From Georgenia sp. TF02-10 (GTDB lineage Bacteria > Actinomycetota > Actinomycetes > Actinomycetales > Actinomycetaceae): 64,000 nucleotides of DNA. A model generated the notes under the pieces. The model was not told the origin of the DNA, did not search any database, and worked only from the letters and a program-made list of their open reading frames with translations. Made by a program: the position numbers and the translations under genes. Within the stretch, counting starts at the first letter, position 1; each line of letters begins with the position of its first letter. Of this stretch, positions 18,155 through 25,374 are shown in pieces. The DNA is taken from assembly GCF_022759505.1 (NCBI RefSeq), contig NZ_CP094289.1:1302001-1366000 (forward strand), in the 5' to 3' direction.

Positions 18155-19114
18155 ATGTCCGCAAGCGGAGGCACCCGGGCGGTCATCGCCGCCCTGACCG
18201 CGAACCTGGGGATCGCCGTCGCCAAGGCTGTTGCCTACTTCCTGACCGGGTCCAGCTCCATGCTCGCCGAGGCCATCCACTCGGTCGCGGACTCCGGCAA
18301 CCAGGTCCTGCTCCTCGTGGGCGGGCGCCGCGCCCAGCGCCGCGCCTCCCAGGTGCACCAGTTCGGCTACGGCCGGGCCCGGTACATCTACGGGTTCATC
18401 GTCTCCATCGTGCTGTTCAGCGTCGGCGGCCTGTTCGCGCTGTACGAGGCGTGGCACAAGTTCTCCGACCCGCACCCCATCGACACCTGGCAGTGGGTGC
18501 CGGTCGCCGTGCTGCTGGTGGCCATCGCGCTGGAGGGCCGCTCGTTCTGGGTGGCGGTGCACGAGGCGGGTGAGGTCCGCGGGCGCCGCTCGCTGCCGGA
18601 CTTCGTGCGCGCCTCCCGCGCCCCGGAGCTGCCGGTCATCCTGCTGGAGGACTTCGGTGCGCTGATCGGCCTGGTCTTCGGCCTCTTCGGGGTCTCGATG
18701 ACTCTGGCCACCCACGACGGTCGGTGGGACGCGGTCGGGTCGGCCGCGATCGGCGTGCTGCTCGTCTGCATCGCCATCTTCCTGGCCCGGGAGATGAACT
18801 CGATGCTGCTGGGCGAGTCGGCGATGCCCGAGCACCACCGGGCCATCGAGGAGGCGCTGCCCGGCGAGGGGGTCGAGCGGGTGATCTACATGCGGACCCT
18901 GCACCTGGGCCCGGACGAGCTGCTCGTGGCGGCGAAGGTCGCGGTGCCGGTCGGCGCGGGCGCGGAGCAGGTGGCGGCCGCCATCGACGCGGCCGAGGAA
19001 CGGGTGCGCGCGGCGGTCCCGCTGAAGGCCCAGATCTACCTCGAGCCCGACATCTTCCACGAGGGCCTCGCCCGGGACGACGGCGCCGCTCCGGCGGCCC
19101 AGCAGCCGCAGTAG
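18155..19114 (+). CDS. cation diffusion facilitator family transporter
   Basis: A 319-residue CDF protein that should export a divalent metal such as zinc, iron or manganese against protons. Visible are ALTANLGIAVAKAVAYFLTGSSSMLAEAIHSVADSGNQVLLLVG with the H/D metal-site residues, FGYGRARYIYGF, LLEDFGALIGLVFGLFG with the second metal aspartate, and a C-terminal cytosolic domain. The ATG at 18155 follows GGGAGGGAAGGA. It is monocistronic and convergent with proX, with a strong hairpin between them. Confidence 0.92.
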   Translation: MSASGGTRAVIAALTANLGIAVAKAVAYFLTGSSSMLAEAIHSVADSGNQVLLLVGGRRAQRRASQVHQFGYGRARYIYGFIVSIVLFSVGGLFALYEAWHKFSDPHPIDTWQWVPVAVLLVAIALEGRSFWVAVHEAGEVRGRRSLPDFVRASRAPELPVILLEDFGALIGLVFGLFGVSMTLATHDGRWDAVGSAAIGVLLVCIAIFLAREMNSMLLGESAMPEHHRAIEEALPGEGVERVIYMRTLHLGPDELLVAAKVAVPVGAGAEQVAAAIDAAEERVRAAVPLKAQIYLEPDIFHEGLARDDGAAPAAQQPQ

Positions 19115-19152
19115 CGGGGCGGGCCCGGGCGACCAGGGGTCCGGAGCCGACG

Positions 19153-19182
19153 GCGGCCGAGGCTCGATCGAGCCCCGGCCGC
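19153..19182. terminator. bidirectional terminator-like hairpin
   Basis: A 15-bp stem with one mismatch, centred on GGCTCGATCGAGCC (19161-19174), lies between the convergent transporter and proX genes. There is no T tract, but the stem is long and very GC-rich, so it could stop transcription from both sides. Confidence 0.55.
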
Positions 19183-19218
19183 ACCGACCGAGCCGGGCGG
19201 GGCCCCGGCCGCTGCTAT

Positions 19219-20088
19219 TCAGCCCGTGATCTCCGAGACGACGTCCGGGTGGTCCTCCAGCCAGGTATCCACGGCGGCGTCGTTGTCCTCCCCACCCATC
19301 TCGTTGAACATCACGTTCTCGAGGGAGTGCAGGTCGTCGCTGGACAGGCGGAACTTCCCGATCCACTCCGCGACCTCCGGGTGGTCCTCGGCGAAGCCGG
19401 ACCGGCCCATGGTCTTGAGCTCCTCGGCCTGGCCCAGGGTGCCCTCGGGGTCCGCCAGGTCCTTGATCGGGTAGGCGTCGTAGGCCCAGTGCGGGCGCCA
19501 CAGCGTGACGGCGACGTTGTCCCCGGACTGCATCGCGGAGTCGAGCTCGGCCAGCATGGCGGGGGTGGAGGAGATGACGTAGTCCATGCCCTCCAGCCCG
19601 TAGGTGGGGATCACCTTGTCCTGGGTGGCCTCGGTCAGACCCGCGCCCGCCTCGATGCCGACCAGCCGGTTGCCGAACAGGTCGGCGTTGTCGGCCAGCT
19701 CCTCCAGGGAGTCGACGGGGGCGTCCTCGTTCACCGCGACCGTCAGCACGGCCTCGTCGTTCCAGGTGCCCAGGTCCTCGAGCTGGTCCCCGTACTTCTC
19801 CATGTAGGAGGCGTGGGTCAGCGGGAGCCAGGTGTCGAAGTTGACGTCGTAGTCGCCCTCGGCGAGCGCGGTGAAGACGACCCCGGCGTCGGCCGTCTCG
19901 AGTTCCACCTCGTAGCCGTTCTCCTCCAGGATGTGCTTCCACAGATGGGACACGGCGATGCCCTCGTCCCAGCCGGAGTGGACGCCGACGGTGATCTTCT
20001 CGTCGTCGCTGCCCGAGCAGGCGGTGAGCGTGAGGGCGAGGGCGGTGGTGGTCGCGAGCAGGGCTGCGCGACGTCGCATGTGCTGCAT
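19219..20088 (-). CDS. proX: glycine betaine/proline ABC transporter substrate-binding lipoprotein
   Basis: A 289-residue type II binding protein of the OpuAC/ProX family. The signal peptide MRRRAALLATTTALALTLTAC has a lipobox (LTAC) for lipid anchoring. The mature part contains KITVGVHSGWDEGIAVSHLW, YDVNFDTWLPLTHASYMEKYG and VAVTLWRPHWAYDAYPIKDL, with the tryptophans that cage quaternary ammonium ligands. The ATG at 20088 has AAGGAAG upstream. It is the third gene of a proV-proW-proX set, separated from proW by 267 bp, so its expression may be set partly independently. Confidence 0.9.
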   Translation of the reverse strand: MQHMRRRAALLATTTALALTLTACSGSDDEKITVGVHSGWDEGIAVSHLWKHILEENGYEVELETADAGVVFTALAEGDYDVNFDTWLPLTHASYMEKYGDQLEDLGTWNDEAVLTVAVNEDAPVDSLEELADNADLFGNRLVGIEAGAGLTEATQDKVIPTYGLEGMDYVISSTPAMLAELDSAMQSGDNVAVTLWRPHWAYDAYPIKDLADPEGTLGQAEELKTMGRSGFAEDHPEVAEWIGKFRLSSDDLHSLENVMFNEMGGEDNDAAVDTWLEDHPDVVSEITG

Positions 20089-20238
20089 TCGTCTTCCTTC
20101 CGTGGGCGCGGGTGCGCCCGTCAGGGCTGCCGAGCGGCAGCCGGGTGCGTGGTGACTGGTACGTGGTGAGCCGGGCAGGTCGGGGCGTGGCTCGGGGCAG
20201 GCCATGGCGCGGACGTGCCGCGGCGGCGGGGCCTGCGG

Positions 20239-20257
20239 GCGCGCGCCGAGCGCGCGC
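20239..20257 (-). other. perfect GC hairpin between proW and proX
   Basis: GCGCGCG (20239-20245) and CGCGCGC (20251-20257) form a 7-bp stem with a 5-base loop in the 267-bp gap after proW. In the leftward transcript it could act as a partial terminator or an mRNA-processing/stability element adjusting binding-protein output. No gene is supported in the gap. Confidence 0.45.
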
Positions 20258-20355
20258 GCAAGGCGACCGCCGGGCAGCCGCGCGCCACGCGCTGCCCGGC
20301 AACCGCCGGCGGGCCGGCCGGCCCGGTGGCGGCGGTCCTCGCCGTCGCCGGACGG

Positions 20356-21225
20356 TCAGGCGTTCGCGGCCCGCAGCTTCTGCACCCGGGCGACCGGCGC
20401 CCGGTCGCCCAGCGCCGCGGTGACGCGGTCGAGGAACATGGCGAGGATGACCACCGCCAGCCCCGCCTCGAAGCCGAGGCCGATGTCCACCCGCTGCAGG
20501 GCCTGCACGACGTCCTGCCCCAGACCCTCGGCGCCGACCATGCCGGAGATGACCACCATGGACAGCGCCAGCATGATCACCTGGTTGACGCCGGCCATGA
20601 TCGTCGGCAGCGCGAGCGGCAGCTGGACCTGGCGCAGGATGCGCCCCGGGGTGGACCCGAACGCGTGCGCCGCCTCGACCACCTCCTGGTCCACCTGCCG
20701 GATCCCGAGCTCGGTGAACCGCACCCCGGGCGCCAGGGCGAAGATGATCGTCGCCACCAGCCCGGGGACCTCCCCGACCCGGAACAGCACGACGGCGGGG
20801 ATGAGGTAGACGAACGCGGGCATGGTCTGCATGAAGTCCAGCACCGGCCGCACGACGGCGGAGACGCTGCCGCTGCGGGCCGCCCAGATCCCCACGGGCA
20901 CGGCGATCAGCAGGGCGATGACGCTGGCCACGAGGACCAGGGCCAAGGAGGCCATGGCGTTGTCCCACTGGTCCACGCCGGCGATGACGGCGAAGCCGAG
21001 GAGGCTGCCGACGGCGAGCCTCCAGCCCTTCGCGGCGAGGGCGAGGACGGCCAGGACGACGGCCACCACCCAGAACGGCGGCGCGGACAGCAGGGCATAG
21101 AGCGGGTCGTAGGCCAGCTCGAGGAGGGCGCGGACGAGGTCGAAGAACCCGTCCAGGGCGTCGGTCAGCCAGCCGACGGCAGTGTCGGCCCAGTCACCGA
21201 GGGGAAGCCGGACGGCGGGGCTCAT
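20356..21225 (-). CDS. proW: glycine betaine/proline ABC transporter permease
   Basis: A 289-residue permease with six or seven membrane segments and the BPD transport signature (VEAAHAFGSTPGRILRQVQLPLALPTIMAGVNQ). An N-terminal stretch (about residues 1-45) is amphipathic, as in ProW. PVLDFMQTMPAFVYLIPAVVLF is characteristic of betaine permeases. It overlaps proV by 4 bp (ATGA). It forms the channel for compatible-solute uptake with ProV and ProX. Confidence 0.92.
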   Translation of the reverse strand: MSPAVRLPLGDWADTAVGWLTDALDGFFDLVRALLELAYDPLYALLSAPPFWVVAVVLAVLALAAKGWRLAVGSLLGFAVIAGVDQWDNAMASLALVLVASVIALLIAVPVGIWAARSGSVSAVVRPVLDFMQTMPAFVYLIPAVVLFRVGEVPGLVATIIFALAPGVRFTELGIRQVDQEVVEAAHAFGSTPGRILRQVQLPLALPTIMAGVNQVIMLALSMVVISGMVGAEGLGQDVVQALQRVDIGLGFEAGLAVVILAMFLDRVTAALGDRAPVARVQKLRAANA

Positions 21226-22613
21226 CGGCGGCCCCCTTCCGACGACGGCCGGGCGCCCGGGGCGGCGGCCACCGGTGTGCGGGTGTCTGGTGTGCCCAGC
21301 TGGGCGGTGGTGGCGCCGGCGGTGGCCGGGCCGCCGTCGGCCGGCGTGCCGCCGGTGGGCCCGGTGCGGTCGGCCGGGGTGCCGCTGCCCGGACCGCGGC
21401 CGCCGTCGGCAGGCGCGGCCGCCTGGTCGGCCGCCGGGGTGGGCGCCATGGCCTCCAGCAGGGCGACCCGCGGGACGACCCCGGTGAGCCGGCCGTCGCC
21501 GTCGACCACCGCGAGCGGCAGCTGGGCCTCGGCCGCCGGGGCGAACACCTCGGCGATCGGCGCGTCCGGCCGGACCGCGGAGGTGTCCGGGTGCACCAGG
21601 CCGTCCAGGGTCTCCCGCCCGGCGCGGTGCGCGGCGAGGAGCTCGTCGTCGTAGACCGAGCCGAGCAGGACCCGGCGCCGGTCGAGGACGTACGCCGCGC
21701 TGGCCTGAGCCTCGCGCAGCGCGCGCAGGGCGACGGCGGGCCCGCCGCCGGCCGGCACGGTGACCGCCGGCCGGACCATCACCGAGGCGGCGGTGATCAC
21801 CCGGGAGCGGTCGACGTCGGCGACGAACTGGGCGACGTAGTCGTCGGCGGGCGCGGAGAGGATCTGCTCGGCGGTGCCGACCTGGACGATCCGGCCGTCG
21901 CGCATGACGGCGATGCGGTCCCCGAGGTACATCGCCTCGTTGAGGTCGTGGGTGATGAAGACGATCGTCTTGCCCAGGCTCGCCTGGAGCTCGACCAGCT
22001 GGTCCTGCATCTCCCGGCGGATGAGCGGGTCGAGCGCGGAGAAGGCCTCGTCCATCAGGAGGATGTCGGTGTCCGCGGCCAGCGCGCGGGCCAGCCCCAC
22101 CCGCTGGCGCATCCCGCCGGAGAGCTCGGCGGGCAGGGAGTCCTCCCAGCCGGCCAGGCCGGTGAGCCCCAGCGCCCGCGCCGCCCGCTCGTGCCGCTCG
22201 GCCCGGCCGACGCCCTGGATCTCCAGGGGGTAGGCGGCGTTGTCGAGCACGCTGCGGTGCGGCAGCAGGGCGAAGTGCTGGAAGACCATGGAGACCCGCC
22301 GGCGCCGGATCTGCCGGAGCTCGGCGGGGGAGACCGAGCCCAGGTCGGCGTCGCCGACGGTGATCGTCCCGGCCGTGGGGGTCAGCAGGCCGTTGAGCAT
22401 CCGGATCAGGGTGGACTTGCCGGAGCCCGACAGGCCCATGACGACGAACGTCTCGCCGGGCCGGACCTCGAAGGAGGCGTCGATGACGGCGGCCGTGCCC
22501 AGCGGGCGGACGTCCTCCCGGCTCTGCCCGCTGCGCAGCCGCCGGACGGCTTCCTCCGACCGGCGGCCGAAGACCTTGTAGACGTGCTCGGCGCGGATGG
22601 CGCTCACACTCAC
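21222..22613 (-). CDS. proV: glycine betaine/proline ABC transporter ATP-binding protein
   Basis: A 463-residue ATPase. Walker A GLSGSGKST, Q-loop VFQHFALLPHRSV, signature LSGGMRQRVGLARALA, Walker B ILLMDEAFSALDP and ITHDLNEAM are intact. A C-terminal CBS-like region (about residues 270-400, with VLDRRRVLLGSVYDDEL and LPLAVVDGDGRLTGVVPR) probably senses ionic strength, as in OpuA/ProV. The last 60 residues are a Pro/Ala/Thr/Gly-rich repeat tail (GTPADRTGPTGGTPADGG), an unusual extension. The start is uncertain between adjacent GTG codons at 22613 and 22607. Confidence 0.9.
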   Translation of the reverse strand: MSVSAIRAEHVYKVFGRRSEEAVRRLRSGQSREDVRPLGTAAVIDASFEVRPGETFVVMGLSGSGKSTLIRMLNGLLTPTAGTITVGDADLGSVSPAELRQIRRRRVSMVFQHFALLPHRSVLDNAAYPLEIQGVGRAERHERAARALGLTGLAGWEDSLPAELSGGMRQRVGLARALAADTDILLMDEAFSALDPLIRREMQDQLVELQASLGKTIVFITHDLNEAMYLGDRIAVMRDGRIVQVGTAEQILSAPADDYVAQFVADVDRSRVITAASVMVRPAVTVPAGGGPAVALRALREAQASAAYVLDRRRVLLGSVYDDELLAAHRAGRETLDGLVHPDTSAVRPDAPIAEVFAPAAEAQLPLAVVDGDGRLTGVVPRVALLEAMAPTPAADQAAAPADGGRGPGSGTPADRTGPTGGTPADGGPATAGATTAQLGTPDTRTPVAAAPGARPSSEGGRR

Positions 22614-22944
22614 CTCGTGATCTGCTCGGGCGCGCCGAGGCCCGAGGGCCGCTCGGCGCGCGGTGGATCGCGGGCCGCGGGGGCGGCCGGGTGCGGGACG
22701 GTCCCGCACCGGACGACGGCGCCGCCGGCCACCTCGCAGCCGCGGCCCGGCGTGGTCGGCCGGGGCGCTGGCGAGGTTCGGGCAGCCGTCGCAGCGCGAT
22801 CGGCGAAAAATCGGACGACCCACCATGGCACCGATCGGGGACCAGTCAAGCTGCCGGGGGCCGCCCGGCCGGGATGGGCGGGGGTTGCCGGTCGGCGGTT
22901 ATCCCCATGACCGTGCGGATAGGTCCTCCTCCGACGGCGGCCGG

Positions 22945-22958
22945 GATCGTTACCGATC
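22945..22958. promoter_or_regulatory. perfect inverted repeat in the proV/regulator gap
   Basis: GATCG-TTAC-CGATC. The 548-bp gap 22614-23161 between proV and the divergent HTH gene contains no supportable gene. This 14-bp inverted repeat and a TTGACT-like box on the minus strand (22844-22849, without a convincing -10) are the only structured elements seen besides the site at the regulator start. Confidence 0.3.
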
Positions 22959-23148
22959 TGTGATGCGGCTGGCCCCGGCAGTCGGCGGACGCGTGGGAAC
23001 CGAAGTGGCGGGTCTCACGTTCGCCGGTCCGCGCTGGTCCGGACGTTGGCCACGCACTCAACGTCGTGCTCGCGCCGGGCCTGCCCGGCGAGCGCCGAGC
23101 ACGGGGCGGTCTATGCGGCGTGGGCCGGAGGTCCTAGCCCCCGCGGCC

Positions 23149-23180
23149 ACTTATTTGTACGGTGTCTCTGGTGAGTAAGT
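23149..23180. promoter_or_regulatory. imperfect inverted repeat over the regulator start
   Basis: ACTTATT (23149-23155) and AGTAAGT (23174-23180) are inverted copies with one mismatch, spanning the GTG start at 23162. The AT-rich TTATTTGTAC just upstream is a likely -10 region, so the transcript may be almost leaderless. Autoregulation by the encoded HTH protein is plausible. Confidence 0.4.
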
Positions 23181-24058
23181 TGGGTCCGCTGCCCGCCCGC
23201 ACCGACCGGCGGGCGCAGCTGTCCGCCCCGCGCCGTGCCGTGCTCGACCTCCTCGTCGAACGGCAGTCGCTCACCGTCGCCCAGGTGGCCCAGGAGCTGG
23301 GCCAGCACCCGAACACCGTCCGCGAGCACCTCGAGGCGCTCGACCGCGCCGGCCTCGCCCGCCGGGACAGCCTGCCGCCGGCCGGGCGCGGCCGGCCGGC
23401 CTCGGTGTACAGCTACACCCCCGCGGCGTCCTTCTCCAGCCCCGAGTACGCCGTGCTGGCGCGGGTGCTGGTCACCTACCTGGCGCGCGCCTTCCCGGAC
23501 GGCCCGGCGCTGCGCCGCCACGCCCGGGAGGCGGGGCGCTCCTGGGGCCGGGCGATCGTGGAGCGCGACCGGGGCCTCGACGGCGGACACCAGCCCGGGC
23601 GACCCGCCTCCACCGGAGCCGGGTCGTCAGGCGAGGGGACGACCGGCGGCGCGCCCGGCGGTACGCCCAGTCCTCGCCCCGGCAATGGGCGCACCGACGC
23701 GTCGCGCGCCCCCGGCCCCGCCCCGGAGCCGGCGGAGGCGGCACGGCTGCGGCGCGCCGCCGTCGACCGGCTCGGCGCCCTGCTGGACCGCGCCGGATTC
23801 GAGCCGGCCGCGGAGCACGACGACGCCCGCAGCCGTCTGCGGCTGCACCGCTGCCCTGTGCTCGACCTGGCCAAGGACCGGCCAGAGGTAGTGTGCAGCG
23901 CCCACCTCGGCATGGCGCGGGAGATCCTGGCCACCACCGGCATCACTCCCGGGCAGGTCAGCCTGGGCGCCTTCGTCGAGCCCGGCGCGTGTGTCCTGCA
24001 GGTCACGAGCGAGCCGGCCGGCGGCGGGGACGACGCGGTCCGGGTCGGGCCGGCATGA
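23162..24058 (+). CDS. winged-HTH regulator with C-terminal cysteines
   Basis: A 298-residue regulator. The N-terminal winged helix (LSAPRRAVLDLLVERQSLTVAQVAQELGQHPNTVREHLEALDRAG) resembles the ArsR/DeoR-like group. A Gly/Pro/Ser/Thr-rich linker (about 142-192) follows. The C-terminal domain has C231, C245, H248 and C277 (RCPVLDLAKDRPEVVCSAHL, then GACVL). The layout resembles SufR-like regulators that bind an iron-sulfur cluster or metal through such cysteines. Its stop overlaps the next gene (ATGA), so it heads the nitrite reductase unit and probably senses nitric oxide, oxygen or metal to control it; the signal is inference. Confidence 0.8.
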   Translation: MSLVSKLGPLPARTDRRAQLSAPRRAVLDLLVERQSLTVAQVAQELGQHPNTVREHLEALDRAGLARRDSLPPAGRGRPASVYSYTPAASFSSPEYAVLARVLVTYLARAFPDGPALRRHAREAGRSWGRAIVERDRGLDGGHQPGRPASTGAGSSGEGTTGGAPGGTPSPRPGNGRTDASRAPGPAPEPAEAARLRRAAVDRLGALLDRAGFEPAAEHDDARSRLRLHRCPVLDLAKDRPEVVCSAHLGMAREILATTGITPGQVSLGAFVEPGACVLQVTSEPAGGGDDAVRVGPA

Positions 24059-25374
24059 GCAGCGAGCCGCCGGCGGGCGGACCGGTCCTTCAGCGCACCG
24101 GCGCCGAGGCAGGTGCCGGTCCCGCGGACCGACCCGGCGCCCGGCCGGTTGCCGGCCCCGCCGCCCACGGCCCCGCCGCCCACGGGCCCGCGGACCACGC
24201 CGCCGCCACCGGCCCTGCCGCCCGCGGCCACGCCGCCGCCACCGGCCCCACCACGGGCGCGCCCGCCCGGCCGCTGCGCACCCGCACCGGCGTCCGCCTC
24301 GCCCTGCTGCTGCCCGGCGGCGTCGCCCTGCTCCTCGGCCTCGACGCCGGGCTCGGCCTGCTCGGGCTGCCGCAGGTCCTCGGCCCGGCGCTCGGCCTGA
24401 CGCGGCTGCCCGACGTGCACGGCCCGCTCATGGCGCTCGGGTTCGTCGGCACGGTCATCTCCCTCGAGCGTGCCGTCGCCCTCGGCGCCGTCTGGGGCTA
24501 CGCCGCCCCGGCCGTCTCCGGCCTGGCCGTCCTCGCGCTCGTCGGGCCGCTGCCGATCCTGGTCGGCCAGGGCCTGCTCGTCGTCGCCCAGGTCCTCCTC
24601 CTGCTGCTCTACCGCAGCCTCCTCGCCCGGCAGCCCACCGCCGCGGTCACCGTCCAGGTGCTCGGCGCCGTCGCCGCCCTGGGTGCCGCGGTGCTGTGGG
24701 CCGGCGGCGTCCCGGTGCCCTACCTCGCCCCGTGGCTGGCGACCTACCTGGTGCTGACCATCCTCGGCGAGCGGCTCGAGCTCGCCCGGCTCCAGGCGCT
24801 CTCCCCGGCCGCCGCCCGGACCGCCATGGGCCTGGCGGTGGCGCTGCTCGGCGGGGCGGTCCTCACCCTCCTCGCCCCGGCCGCCGGGTTCACCCTCAGC
24901 GGCCTGAGCCTGCTCGCCGTCGCCGGCTGGCTCGCCGTCCGCGACGTCGCCCGCCGCACCGTCACGGCCACCGGCCTGCCCCGGTTCATCGCCGCCTGCC
25001 TGCTCGCCGGCTACGCCTGGCTCGCCGTCGCCGGCGGCATCTGGGCGCTCGCCGGCCCGGTGACCGCCGGGCGCGGGTACGACGCCGCCCTGCACGCCGT
25101 CATGCTCGGCTTCGTCGTCTCGATGGTCATGGCGCACGCCCCGGTCATCCTCCCGGCCGTGCTGCGCCGGCCGCTGCCCTACCGCCCCGTCATGTACGCC
25201 CCCGCCGCCCTGCTCCACCTCGGCCTGCTCTTCCGGGTGGCCGTCGGCGACGCCCGCGACCTCGAGTGGGCCGTGCAGGCCGGCGGTGTGGGCAACGTCC
25301 TCGCCCTGCTCGCCTTCGTCGCCCTCGCCGTCTGGTCGGTGGCGACGGCGCCCCGCCCCGGAGGTCGCGCGTGA
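24055..25374 (+). CDS. NnrS-like multi-pass membrane protein
   Basis: A 439-residue membrane protein. The first 80 residues are an Ala/Pro/Gly/Thr repeat tail (AHGPAAHGPADHAAATGPAARGH). About eleven or twelve hydrophobic segments follow with conserved His positions (DVHGPLMALGFVGTVISLER and LHAVMLGFVVSMVMAHAPVILPAV). This resembles NnrS, a haem- and copper-containing membrane protein associated with nitric oxide/nitrite metabolism, but similarity is from pattern only. It overlaps both neighbours by a few bases, so it is cotranslated with the regulator and the nitrite reductase. It could protect against NO or assemble the metal centres. Confidence 0.65.
   Translation: MSSEPPAGGPVLQRTGAEAGAGPADRPGARPVAGPAAHGPAAHGPADHAAATGPAARGHAAATGPTTGAPARPLRTRTGVRLALLLPGGVALLLGLDAGLGLLGLPQVLGPALGLTRLPDVHGPLMALGFVGTVISLERAVALGAVWGYAAPAVSGLAVLALVGPLPILVGQGLLVVAQVLLLLLYRSLLARQPTAAVTVQVLGAVAALGAAVLWAGGVPVPYLAPWLATYLVLTILGERLELARLQALSPAAARTAMGLAVALLGGAVLTLLAPAAGFTLSGLSLLAVAGWLAVRDVARRTVTATGLPRFIAACLLAGYAWLAVAGGIWALAGPVTAGRGYDAALHAVMLGFVVSMVMAHAPVILPAVLRRPLPYRPVMYAPAALLHLGLLFRVAVGDARDLEWAVQAGGVGNVLALLAFVALAVWSVATAPRPGGRA

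Noticed and set aside
22844-22849. TTGACT as -35 box of a proV promoter
   Set aside because: No acceptable -10 hexamer 16-18 bp downstream on the minus strand.
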